From: Parapedobacter deserti
GTDB taxonomy: Bacteria; Bacteroidota; Bacteroidia; Sphingobacteriales; Sphingobacteriaceae
Direction of reading: 5' to 3'
NCBI RefSeq assembly: GCF_042646065.1
Contig: NZ_JBHRTA010000038.1
Span: forward strand, 868,001 to 932,000
Length of the DNA stretch: 64,000 nt
The translations under genes and the position numbers were made by a program. Each line of letters opens with the position of its first letter. Position 1 is the stretch's first letter. This document shows, one piece after another, positions 1-7,503 of this stretch. The notes below the pieces were generated by a model. It did not search any database and was not told the DNA's origin. It saw only the letters and a program-made list of their open reading frames with translations.

Positions 1-226
1 GGTCGTCCATACGTTGAAGGCGAACTATCCCCGCTTCTGTGTCGACGAGAAAGAGCAATGTGTTAAGGTCTTCCCGGAGCGTTTCCTCAGATTCCAAACG
101 TGTTAGCGTTGCGCGATTCTGCGTCGCTTTAGCTGCCCATTGCTCGATTTGTTGGTTTTCCGTATCGGTGGCGATACCCTGTAGCCGGCGCAAAAGTAAC
201 TGCTCTATGTCTTTTCCAGTTTTCAC
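1..226 (-). CDS. FecR-type anti-sigma factor, N-terminal part (cut by window edge)
   Basis: The reverse strand reads openly from a GTG at 226 to the window edge, giving about 75 residues. They begin VKTGKDIEQLLLRRLQG and continue with a run matching the cytoplasmic N-terminal helices of Bacteroidota FecR proteins, including a conserved EIxQW-like motif (IEQWAAKA). An in-frame TAA lies four codons upstream of the GTG, so no earlier start fits. The gene lies 95 bp downstream of an ECF sigma factor gene on the same strand, the standard FecI-FecR order. By family it would be an inner-membrane protein that holds the sigma factor until a TonB-dependent receiver signals. The membrane and periplasmic parts are outside the window. 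Confidence 0.8.
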   Translation of the reverse strand, partial: MKTGKDIEQLLLRRLQGIATDTENQQIEQWAAKATQNRATLTRLESEETLREDLNTLLFLVDTEAGIVRLQRMDD

Positions 227-320
227 TCCAAAGGTCTTTGGCCGTTATTACGATATTATCGATGAAACCTTTCCGATTATTTTAAGAAAGCAAGAACCTA
301 GGCTTCGGCGTAATCATCCG

Positions 321-923
321 TTAAGTGAAGGTTTTTAGAAACCCGGGTAGCCCGTACTGGCGGTCTGCTAACGGTAAAAATGCAAGGTAGGCCAACAGGT
401 CCTTCCCTTTAAAGAGCTTCTGAAGTTTTGCAAGTGCTTTTGAACGTGCAATGAATACTGCGTTTGAATTCATGCCCAATGCTGTGCATATTTCTTCTGT
501 ACGAAGTCCATCAATGAATGTGAGCTTAAAAACCTGTTGTTGTGTAGGCGAGAGCCTTTTGATCTCCGCGTAGATGAGTTGAAGGGTTTCTGCATGTATC
601 ATACGTGCTAGCAAGTCGTTGTCCGTTTGGGGAAAATCATCCTTAAGTTCACCGGATGCCACCCGAACGCGGTTTTCGATTCCTTTTAGGTAATCAATGC
701 AAGCATTCCGGGTTGTTAGGTACAGGAACGACTTCAGATGGGCTTCGTTCTCCAGCCGTGCTCGGGCATCCCAGAGTTTCAGGTATGCATCTTGGACCAA
801 CTCCTCGGCTACCGAGTCGTTCGCTACCATCCGATAGGCAAACAGCAAAAGCCCCCGGGCATATCGATCGAAATATGCCGAGAGCATTCGTTCATTTCCT
901 GACTTAAACTTTTCGAACGACAT
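321..923 (-). CDS. ECF RNA polymerase sigma factor (FecI-like)
   Basis: 200-residue protein with the two domains of extracytoplasmic-function sigma factors. Region 2 covers roughly residues 13-80 (YRMVANDSVAEELVQDAYLKLWD is the core; the aromatic-rich melting segment follows), and region 4 covers roughly 123-172 (LSPTQQQVFKLTFIDGL, then the recognition helix near residues 144-165). Length is normal for the family. It lies upstream of a FecR gene, so it probably directs transcription of a TonB-dependent uptake system lying beyond the window edge. Residues 175-200 form a short tail beyond region 4. No clear -33/-7 promoter was seen; an 8-mer CAAATTTG resembling a -7 box is at 953-960. Confidence 0.88.
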   Translation of the reverse strand: MSFEKFKSGNERMLSAYFDRYARGLLLFAYRMVANDSVAEELVQDAYLKLWDARARLENEAHLKSFLYLTTRNACIDYLKGIENRVRVASGELKDDFPQTDNDLLARMIHAETLQLIYAEIKRLSPTQQQVFKLTFIDGLRTEEICTALGMNSNAVFIARSKALAKLQKLFKGKDLLAYLAFLPLADRQYGLPGFLKTFT

Positions 924-980
924 TCAATTATAGTTGGCTGCAGCAAGTATAACAAATTTGAGTAATACCTCAATACAACG

Positions 981-1018
981 TCAGGCCACGGCACGCCTTT
1001 GCAATGACCGTGGCCTGA
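981..1018. repeat. 11-bp inverted repeat between sigma factor gene and carB
   Basis: TCAGGCCACGG (981-991) and its exact complement CCGTGGCCTGA (1008-1018) surround a 16-base loop. It sits directly beyond the carB terminator and 58 bp upstream of the sigma factor start. There is no T-run after it on the minus strand, so it could be a second 3' hairpin of carB or a site in the sigma gene control region. Confidence 0.5.
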
Positions 1019-1019
1019 T

Positions 1020-1057
1020 AAAAAAGCCCCCGGCACCACTATGGGTGCAGAGGGCTT
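1020..1057 (-). terminator. Rho-independent terminator of carB
   Basis: On the minus strand a GC-rich stem forms between 1043-1057 and 1024-1037 (AAGCCC/GGGCTT at the base, GCACC/GGTGC at the top) and is followed by six T. It starts about 20 bp after the carB stop. Confidence 0.75.
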
Positions 1058-1077
1058 TAAGAGGCATCAGCATTTTT

Positions 1078-3894
1078 TTATTTGCTCAAATACATCGACT
1101 TTTTGGCATACATCTCCCGGAAAAATGGATCATCCAAGTCCTTGATGAAGCGGATGGCTTCACCGGTAGATTTCATTTCTGGACCCAATTGCTTGTCTAC
1201 ATCCGGGAATTTATCGAATGAGAATACGGGTACTTTGATAGCATAGCCCGTGAGCTTCCGCTCAATATTGAAATCTTTCAATTTGTTTACGCCGAGCATG
1301 ATTTTCGTAGCAATATTGATGTAAGGCACGTCGTAAGCCTTCGCAATGAACGGTACGGTTCGTGATGCCCTCGGGTTTGCCTCGATGACGTATACCTTTT
1401 CATCTTTTATAGCAAACTGGATGTTTAGCAGCCCTTTGACATTCAATGCTTTGGCGAGTTTTACGGTGTATTCCTCCATTTGGCGTTGCACCGTTTCGGA
1501 AAGGCTGAACGGCGGGAGCACGGCGCTTGAATCGCCGGAGTGGATACCGGCCGGCTCGATATGCTCCATCATGCCGATGATATGGACATCCTCACTGTCA
1601 CAGATCGAGTCGGACTCGGCCTCCTCCGCGCGGTCTAGGAAATGATCAATCAACACACGGTTTCCAGGTAAGTTGCGCAGCAGCTTTACCACCGCCCGCT
1701 CCAGCTCCTCATCGTTGATAACGATGCTCATGCGCTCGCCGCCGAGCACATAGCTTGGGCGAACAAGCACGGGATAACCTACTTCCTTGGCTACCTTAAG
1801 CGCTTCCTCTGCGCTTTCGGCCACCCCGTATCTTGGATAAGGGATGTCCAAGGACTTCAGCAGGTCGGAGAAACGGCCCCGGTCTTCAGCCAAGTCCATG
1901 TCTTGGAAAGAAGTTCCGATGATCTTGATGCCATTGGATTCCAGTTGTTCCGCCATCTTCAGTGCCGTCTGTCCGCCAAGTTGCACGATAACACCCTCGG
2001 GTTTTTCCAGTTCGATGATTTCGCGGACATGTTCCCAATAGACTGGCTCAAAGTAGAGCTTGTCCGCCATGTTGAAATCGGTAGACACTGTTTCGGGGTT
2101 GCAATTGATCATGATGGACTCATATCCTGCTTCTTTAGCTGCTAACAGGCCATGCACGCAGGAGTAATCGAATTCAATACCTTGCCCGATGCGATTCGGC
2201 CCGGAGCCCAGCACGATAATCTTTTTCTTATCGGATACGGCCGATTCGTTTTCCTCCTCGAATGTCGAGTAATAGTACGGAGTTTGTGCCTGGAATTCTG
2301 CGGCACAGGTATCAACCATTTTATATGCCCTTCGGATACCCAGTTCCTTACGGCGGTTATAAACATCGTCTTCCGTTACATTGCTCAACAGCCACGCGAT
2401 TTGGGTATCGGAATACCCTTTTTGCTTGAGGGTGAGCAGAAAATCTTTAGGAATATTATTCAGTTGGTATCTGCGTAGTTCAGCTTCCAGGTGCACCAGT
2501 TCCTGAATTTGAAGCAGGAACCATTTATCAATATGGGTTGCTTTGCGGATCGACTCCAGTGGAACACCAAGTTCGAACGCGTCCTTAATATGGAAGAGGC
2601 GATCGCTGCTTGGGTGTTCAAGGCTGTGCATGATCTCTTCCAGGTTGCGCAGTTGCTTCCCGTCTGCTCCTAGGCCATGCCGGCCAGTTTCCAGGCTCTG
2701 ACAGGCTTTCTGCAAGGCTTCAATAAAGGTGCGGCCAATTGCCATCACCTCGCCCACCGACTTCATCTGCAGTCCCAGTTCGCGGTTCGCACCTTTAAAC
2801 TTAGCGAAGTTCCACCGCGGTACTTTGACAATCACATAGTCAAGTGTCGGCTCGAAGTATGCTGAAGTAGTTTTGGTGATTTGATTTTCGATTTCATCGA
2901 GGTTGTATCCGATGGCCAGCTTTGCGGCGATCTTGGCGATGGGGTAGCCCGTTGCCTTTGAAGCCAATGCCGAGGAGCGTGATACGCGTGGATTGATTTC
3001 GATCGCGATGATATCTTCATTTTCCGGATTGACCGAAAACTGTACATTGCATCCGCCGGCAAAATTACCGATCGCACGCATCATCTTAATGGCTTGGTTG
3101 CGCATCTCCTGATAGCAGCGGTCGCTAAGGGTCATGCCGGGCGCCACCGTAATCGAGTCACCCGTGTGGATGCCCATCGGATCGAAGTTTTCTATTGTAC
3201 AGATAATAATGACGTTATCATTACTATCACGAAGCAACTCCAGCTCAAATTCCTTCCAACCTAATACCGCCTGCTCTACCAGCACCTCATGAGTAGGAGA
3301 TGCCTGGAGTCCGCGGCTGAGCGCCGCTTCAAAGTCTTCTTTTTTGTGGACAAAGCCGCCTCCGGTGCCGCCCAGTGTATAGGATGGCCGAATAACTAAG
3401 GGGAATCCGATTTCCTGGGCGGCTTCCTTCCCTTCCAAGAAGGAGTTGGCTATTTTCGAGGTTGCAACTCCCACTCCGATGTCGACCATCAGTTGCCGGA
3501 ACTCCTCCCGGTTTTCAGTCTTTTCGATGGCAGCAACATCCACTCCGATAACTTTTACGTTATATTTTTCCCAAATTCCCCGTTCGGATGCTTCGATACA
3601 CAGGTTGAGGGCAGTCTGTCCGCCCATGGTGGGCAGAACGGCATCGATATGCTGTTCCTGTAGTATCTGTTCAATGCTTTCGCATGTAAGGGGAAGTAAG
3701 TATACGTGATCGGCAATTACCTTATCCGTCATGATGGTGGCCGGATTGGAATTGATAATGGATACTTCAATGCCCTCGTCCTTGAGTGAAAGGGCAGCTT
3801 GTGATCCGGAGTAATCAAATTCACAGGCCTGTCCGATAACAATCGGGCCTGATCCGATAATTAAAACTGAATTGATGGAGGTGTTTCTGGGCAT
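1078..3894 (-). CDS. carB: Carbamoyl-phosphate synthase large subunit, short form
   Basis: 938 residues. Makes carbamoyl phosphate from bicarbonate, ATP and glutamine-derived ammonia for pyrimidine and arginine synthesis, together with CarA (not in this window). The start MPRNTSINSVLIIGSGP was chosen because the family begins here; the frame is open 36 codons further but that stretch is unlike CarB. Two ATP-grasp halves are visible: residues 1-400 (SYTLGGTGGGF near 171-181, EINPRVSRSSAL near 299-310) and 556-938 (VLGSGPNRIGQGIEFDYS near 561-578, EANPRASRT further on), with the oligomerisation region between. The protein stops shortly after the second half: the C-terminal MGS-like domain that binds UMP/IMP/ornithine in the 1073-residue E. 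coli enzyme is missing, as in other Bacteroidota. Divergent from the barrel gene at 4170. Confidence 0.95.
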   Translation of the reverse strand: MPRNTSINSVLIIGSGPIVIGQACEFDYSGSQAALSLKDEGIEVSIINSNPATIMTDKVIADHVYLLPLTCESIEQILQEQHIDAVLPTMGGQTALNLCIEASERGIWEKYNVKVIGVDVAAIEKTENREEFRQLMVDIGVGVATSKIANSFLEGKEAAQEIGFPLVIRPSYTLGGTGGGFVHKKEDFEAALSRGLQASPTHEVLVEQAVLGWKEFELELLRDSNDNVIIICTIENFDPMGIHTGDSITVAPGMTLSDRCYQEMRNQAIKMMRAIGNFAGGCNVQFSVNPENEDIIAIEINPRVSRSSALASKATGYPIAKIAAKLAIGYNLDEIENQITKTTSAYFEPTLDYVIVKVPRWNFAKFKGANRELGLQMKSVGEVMAIGRTFIEALQKACQSLETGRHGLGADGKQLRNLEEIMHSLEHPSSDRLFHIKDAFELGVPLESIRKATHIDKWFLLQIQELVHLEAELRRYQLNNIPKDFLLTLKQKGYSDTQIAWLLSNVTEDDVYNRRKELGIRRAYKMVDTCAAEFQAQTPYYYSTFEEENESAVSDKKKIIVLGSGPNRIGQGIEFDYSCVHGLLAAKEAGYESIMINCNPETVSTDFNMADKLYFEPVYWEHVREIIELEKPEGVIVQLGGQTALKMAEQLESNGIKIIGTSFQDMDLAEDRGRFSDLLKSLDIPYPRYGVAESAEEALKVAKEVGYPVLVRPSYVLGGERMSIVINDEELERAVVKLLRNLPGNRVLIDHFLDRAEEAESDSICDSEDVHIIGMMEHIEPAGIHSGDSSAVLPPFSLSETVQRQMEEYTVKLAKALNVKGLLNIQFAIKDEKVYVIEANPRASRTVPFIAKAYDVPYINIATKIMLGVNKLKDFNIERKLTGYAIKVPVFSFDKFPDVDKQLGPEMKSTGEAIRFIKDLDDPFFREMYAKKSMYLSK

Positions 3895-3999
3895 GCTGTG
3901 GTGAAAAACGTAAACAATATCCGATGATGTTATGTGACCAAAACAGCAAGAAACGCCTGGGAAATTTGAGTAGGGTATTCCGACTGTTTTGTCGGAGTG

Positions 4000-4007
4000 C
4001 AAAGGTA
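4000..4007 (-). promoter_or_regulatory. Putative -7 box of carB promoter
   Basis: The minus strand reads TACCTTTG (consensus TAnnTTTG). No good TTTG is found 19-21 bp upstream. The implied start near 3994 gives a leader of about 100 nt that would open with a TCCGAC/GTCGGA stem (3979-3984 with 3991-3996). Confidence 0.45.
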
Positions 4008-4119
4008 TGTTTTTTTGATGGAATTATCACCTAATAATTTTGATATCTATCGAGGAAATTGATTCAGGATTTTTTCGTGATCCAAATTTATAAGTATTTT
4101 TTCGTGATTGTTCAAAAAA

Positions 4120-4151
4120 TTTCGCTCGAATCAAGTAATGTTTTACTTTTG
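4120..4151 (+). promoter_or_regulatory. Promoter of the outer-membrane barrel gene
   Basis: TTTC (4120-4123, one mismatch to TTTG), 20 bp, TACTTTTG (4144-4151). The transcript would start about 15 nt before the start codon. Confidence 0.6.
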
Positions 4152-4169
4152 CGCGGAAAATTAAAATCA

Positions 4170-4679
4170 ATGACGATGAAAATTAAATTGACCTTATTAA
4201 CTTTTTTCGCTGCATTTGCTTTGACGGCTTCTGCGCAAAGTGACTACCAGAATTCTATCGGTGTTCGTCTCGGTTCTGGTTATTATGACGTTTTCGCTGC
4301 CGCATTCAAGACCTTTATCAGTCAGCCGGCGGCATTGGAGTTTGATTTAGGAATTCGGCCTTATTCAGGTTGGGCCAAGCGGACAAACCTTTCTCTTTCC
4401 GGGGCTTATCAACATCATTTTCCTATCGGTGACATTGAAGGATTTAAATGGTTCGTAGGCGGTGGCTTAGTGCTATCCAACACGTTTTCCGATGTAGAGG
4501 GGATAAAAGGATTTAACGCCGGTATTTTCCCCACCGGTGGTGTGGACTACAAGCTGAAAAATGCACCGTTTGCTTTTTCCGCCGACATCAGGCCTACCAT
4601 TCATCTGGTAAACGGCTCGGACTATGGCTACAATAATTTTTATGCGAATGGCGGTTTGACTGCCCGTTACGTTTTTTAA
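4170..4679 (+). CDS. Small outer-membrane beta-barrel protein
   Basis: 169 residues from ATG at 4170 (a second ATG at 4176 is equally possible; the frame upstream to 4059 precedes the promoter). A signal peptide is clear: MKIKLTLLTFFAAFALTASA, cleaved before QSDYQ. The mature 150 residues show alternating hydrophobic and polar positions, many Gly and aromatic residues, and end in RYVF, the terminal aromatic typical of outer-membrane barrels. It looks like an 8-strand barrel of the OmpW/OmpA-fold kind; the substrate or role is unknown. Monocistronic: it has its own promoter and a terminator 25 bp downstream. Confidence 0.7.
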   Translation: MTMKIKLTLLTFFAAFALTASAQSDYQNSIGVRLGSGYYDVFAAAFKTFISQPAALEFDLGIRPYSGWAKRTNLSLSGAYQHHFPIGDIEGFKWFVGGGLVLSNTFSDVEGIKGFNAGIFPTGGVDYKLKNAPFAFSADIRPTIHLVNGSDYGYNNFYANGGLTARYVF

Positions 4680-4703
4680 GCAGCAGGTTGTCCCCAAATT
4701 GTC

Positions 4704-4735
4704 GCCATTGGTTGAAGAAGCCAATGGCATTTTTT
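4704..4735 (+). terminator. Terminator of barrel gene
   Basis: Perfect 8-bp stem GCCATTGG (4704-4711) / CCAATGGC (4721-4728) followed by a T-rich run (4730-4735). The -33 and -7 elements of the next gene lie inside and just after this hairpin. Confidence 0.75.
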
Positions 4736-4742
4736 ATGTTTG
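4711..4742 (+). promoter_or_regulatory. Putative promoter of NadR-like gene, overlapping the terminator
   Basis: GTTG (4711-4714), 20 bp, TATGTTTG (4735-4742). The -7 box ends 4 nt before the ATG at 4747, so the message would be leaderless. Confidence 0.5.
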
Positions 4743-4746
4743 CATA

Positions 4747-5298
4747 ATGCAAAAAGATGAAAAGCAGCCAATTAAAATTGCAGTGGTTGGCCCAGAGTCG
4801 ACCGGCAAATCAACGATCGCAGAACAATTGGCGCGGCATTTCGGAACGGTATGCGTACCCGAGTACGCGCGTGAATATTGTCGTGACCTCAACCGGGAAT
4901 ACACGTTGCAAGATGAGCTTAATATGTTTTATGGGCAGCTGGCTTTGGAGCGGAGTGTGGTGCCCTTGGCTCAGAACGGTATTCTGATTTGCGATACGAT
5001 GTTGCTTACCATCAAAATTTGGTGCGACCATCTTTTTGGGTATACGCCGGGTGTAGTGCTCCAAACGCTTCGACGCACCCATTATGATCTTTATTTGCTG
5101 ATGGATATCGACTTGCCGTGGGTGGACGACCCTTTGCGCGATTTCCCGCATTTGAGGGAGCATTTCATGGGGGTGTGGCGTCATGAAATGCAGGCCAACA
5201 ATGCGCGCTATCAAGTCATATCGGGGCTGGGATCGGATCGTTTCCAGAAGGCTTTAGAAGCGGTCAATTTGTTTATTCGTTCAATCCCTGTTCCTTAG
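4747..5298 (+). CDS. NadR-like nucleoside kinase (ribosylnicotinamide kinase domain)
   Basis: 183 residues. P-loop kinase matching the C-terminal kinase domain of NadR: Walker A GPESTGKST at residues 15-23, the PEYAREY motif at 39-45, and a lid segment with the conserved WVDDPLRDFP at 125-134. By family it would phosphorylate nicotinamide riboside to NMN; the N-terminal adenylyltransferase half of NadR is absent. The start at 4747 was chosen because the 16 upstream codons of the open frame lie in the terminator hairpin. Convergent with ahcY; the two stop codons overlap by 4 bp. Stand-alone domains of this type are often annotated as AAA-family ATPase, so the exact substrate is inference. Confidence 0.75.
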   Translation: MQKDEKQPIKIAVVGPESTGKSTIAEQLARHFGTVCVPEYAREYCRDLNREYTLQDELNMFYGQLALERSVVPLAQNGILICDTMLLTIKIWCDHLFGYTPGVVLQTLRRTHYDLYLLMDIDLPWVDDPLRDFPHLREHFMGVWRHEMQANNARYQVISGLGSDRFQKALEAVNLFIRSIPVP

Positions 5299-6611
5299 TA
5301 TCGGTAATGGTCCGGCTTATATGGCCCTTCGACAGACACCCCGATATACTCAGCTTGATGGGGATCCAATACATCCAGTTCAACACCGATTTTGGCAAGA
5401 TGTAGTCGGGCAACCTTCTCGTCAAGGTGTTTTGGAAGCGTATAAACCTTTTTTTCATAGTTTTCGCTGTTGGTCCACAATTCGATTTGGGCAAGCGTTT
5501 GGTTGGTGAACGAATTGCTCATCACGAAAGAGGGGTGTCCGGTGGCGCAGCCAAGGTTGACCAAGCGGCCTTCTGCCAGCAGGATGATATCTTTCCCGTC
5601 AATGGTGTACTTGTCTACCTGCGGCTTGATTTCTATTTTGGTATGCCCATAGTTGCTGTTAAGCCAAGCTACATCAATTTCATTGTCGAAGTGCCCGATG
5701 TTGCAGACCACGGCCTTGTCTTTCATGGTTTTGAAATGTTCGCCCCGTACAATGTCTCGATTACCTGTCGTCGTGACGATAATGTCTGCCTCTTTTACCG
5801 CGTTGGCGAACTTTTTTACTTCGTAGCCTTCCATGGCAGCCTGCAATGCGCAGATCGGGTCAATTTCAGTAACGATGACGCGTACACCGGCGCTGCTTAA
5901 CGATTCGGCTGATCCTTTGCCCACGTCGCCATATCCGGCAACCACGGCAACTTTACCGGCGAGCATGAGGTCAGTAGCGCGGCGGATGGCGTCAACCAAC
6001 GATTCGCGGCACCCGTACTTGTTATCAAATTTGGATTTGGTCACCGAGTCGTTCACGTTGATGGCCGGGAGATGCAGGGTTCCGTTTTTCATGCGCTCGT
6101 AAAGACGATGAACACCGGTAGTGGTTTCTTCGGAAAGCCCTTTGATTCCGTCAATCAACTCGGAGTACTTATCAAACACCATATTGGTCAGGTCGCCACC
6201 GTCATCCAGTATCATATTTAGCGGCTTACGGTCTGCGCCGAAGAACAGCGTTTGCTCGATGCACCAGTTGAATTCGGCTTCGGTCATGCCCTTCCATGCA
6301 TACACGGGTATTCCGGCAGCAGCGATAGCTGCCGCAGCATGGTCTTGTGTCGAAAAGACATTGCACGACGACCAAGTGACTTCAGCCCCAAGCTCAATGA
6401 GGGTTTCGATCAGCACGGCAGTCTGGATAGTCATGTGCAGGCAGCCTGCAATACGTGCTCCTTTCAGCGGTTTGGAAGCACCGAATTCCGCTCTGAGTGC
6501 CATCAGGCCCGGCATTTCGGCTTCGGCCAATTCAATTTCCTTACGGCCCCATTCGGCGAGGTTGATGTCTTTTACTTTATAGGGAAGGTGTGTGGTATCT
6601 ATCGCTGACAT
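5295..6611 (-). CDS. ahcY: Adenosylhomocysteinase
   Basis: 438 residues. Hydrolyses S-adenosylhomocysteine to adenosine and homocysteine, clearing the by-product of methylation. Diagnostic features: GCLHMTIQTAVLIETL near residues 56-71, the DDGGD segment at 136-140, the catalytic-lysine region NVNDSVTKSKFDNKYG at 185-200, the NAD-binding loop AGYGDVGKGSA at 225-235 and the C-terminal KPDHYRY that contacts the neighbouring subunit's cofactor. Length is typical of the bacterial enzyme without the large insertion. Transcribed alone from a textbook promoter just upstream. Confidence 0.97.
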   Translation of the reverse strand: MSAIDTTHLPYKVKDINLAEWGRKEIELAEAEMPGLMALRAEFGASKPLKGARIAGCLHMTIQTAVLIETLIELGAEVTWSSCNVFSTQDHAAAAIAAAGIPVYAWKGMTEAEFNWCIEQTLFFGADRKPLNMILDDGGDLTNMVFDKYSELIDGIKGLSEETTTGVHRLYERMKNGTLHLPAINVNDSVTKSKFDNKYGCRESLVDAIRRATDLMLAGKVAVVAGYGDVGKGSAESLSSAGVRVIVTEIDPICALQAAMEGYEVKKFANAVKEADIIVTTTGNRDIVRGEHFKTMKDKAVVCNIGHFDNEIDVAWLNSNYGHTKIEIKPQVDKYTIDGKDIILLAEGRLVNLGCATGHPSFVMSNSFTNQTLAQIELWTNSENYEKKVYTLPKHLDEKVARLHLAKIGVELDVLDPHQAEYIGVSVEGPYKPDHYRY

Positions 6612-6639
6612 AATACTAAAACGTTAAATGTATTTGGCA

Positions 6640-6671
6640 CAAAGATACCGTTTTCTGTGCTTGAATTCAAA
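6640..6671 (-). promoter_or_regulatory. Promoter of ahcY
   Basis: On the minus strand TTTG (6671-6668), exactly 20 bp, TATCTTTG (6647-6640): a perfect Bacteroidota consensus. The implied leader is about 23 nt. Confidence 0.8.
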
Positions 6672-6951
6672 TATATATAGATGAACCCCCACCAAGCATC
6701 ACTCCGCAACCTTTGCTGGAAGAGCGAAGAATCAGTGGTAACTTTTTTCTGCTGAAAAGGAAATGTAACATAGTTAAAGGCGAATGATCTTTTGCAATTT
6801 GTCATTAAAATAAGTCTTTTCATCGTCTTTTTGACGTATTCGACGTAATGGAAACGATTTTTATTACAATATTATGTTTGTTTCAATAATACGTCTCGGC
6901 CAAGGTTCGACGGTATGCCGTAATATTCTGACATTCCGGTGAAAGGCAAGA
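6672..6951. other. Intergenic region between divergent ahcY and bacilliredoxin promoters
   Basis: No gene was seen. It contains two direct GACGTA hexamers 9 bp apart (6833-6838 and 6842-6847) and an inverted copy TACGTC (6890-6895), plus an isolated -7-like TATGTTTG (6873-6880) without a matching -33 element. These could be regulator sites, but the evidence is weak. Confidence 0.3.
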
Positions 6952-6983
6952 TTTGCTTAACGCCGTGATGAACCGTATCTTTG
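6952..6983 (+). promoter_or_regulatory. Promoter of bacilliredoxin gene
   Basis: TTTG (6952-6955), 20 bp, TATCTTTG (6976-6983): a perfect match to the Bacteroidota consensus. Leader of about 37 nt to the ATG at 7027. Confidence 0.8.
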
Positions 6984-7026
6984 TAAAGATTTAATCGGTT
7001 AACTATTAATAGAAAGGACTAACATT

Positions 7027-7437
7027 ATGTATCCCGAATACCTGGTTGCGCCTATGCGCAAAGAGCTGACAGACGTCGGTTTTGAAGAACTTAGATCCCC
7101 TGAGGAGGTCGATGCGGCCATCAAGCAGGATGGGACTGTGTTTGTGGTGGTTAATTCCGTGTGTGGCTGCGCAGCGGCAAATGCGCGCCCTGCAGCGACA
7201 GCAGCCATCAAGAATGAAAAACAACCGGACAAAATGGTTACGGTATTTGCTGGTATGGAAAAAGAAGCAGTCGACAAGGCACGTTCCTATATGTTGCCAT
7301 ACCCGCCATCTTCGCCCGCCATGGCGCTGTTCAAAGACGGTAAATTGGTGCACATGATCGAAAGGCACCAAATCGAAGGGCGTCCTGCGCAGATGATTGC
7401 AGACAACTTGGTTGCTGCTTTTAACGAATATTGTTAA
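7027..7437 (+). CDS. BrxA/BrxB-type bacilliredoxin (YphP/YqiW family)
   Basis: 136 residues, the usual length. Begins MYPEYLVAPMRKELTDVGF, the hallmark start of the family, and carries the CxC redox motif VNSVCGCAAANARP with cysteines at 46 and 48. In Bacillus these proteins reverse bacillithiolation of proteins; in Bacteroidota the thiol partner is likely bacillithiol too, but that is inference. Thioredoxin-like fold; the late segment YPPSSPAMALFKDGKLVHMI corresponds to the usual cis-Pro region. Transcribed alone between its own promoter and a terminator. Confidence 0.9.
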   Translation: MYPEYLVAPMRKELTDVGFEELRSPEEVDAAIKQDGTVFVVVNSVCGCAAANARPAATAAIKNEKQPDKMVTVFAGMEKEAVDKARSYMLPYPPSSPAMALFKDGKLVHMIERHQIEGRPAQMIADNLVAAFNEYC

Positions 7438-7460
7438 TAGTTTCTTTGGATCAAGAAAAT

Positions 7461-7492
7461 AAAAAAAATCCCGGCGGACGCCGGGATTTTTT
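7461..7492. terminator. Bidirectional terminator between bacilliredoxin and htrA genes
   Basis: Stem AATCCCGGC (7467-7475) / GCCGGGATT (7480-7488) with a 4-base loop, flanked by eight A on one side and six T on the other, so it can serve both convergent genes. Confidence 0.85.
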
Positions 7493-7503
7493 AATGTATT
7501 TTA

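Noticed and set aside
39..338. 99-codon open frame on the plus strand
   Set aside because: Shadow of the FecR reading frame on the other strand, which has clear family similarity; the plus-strand product has no recognisable features.
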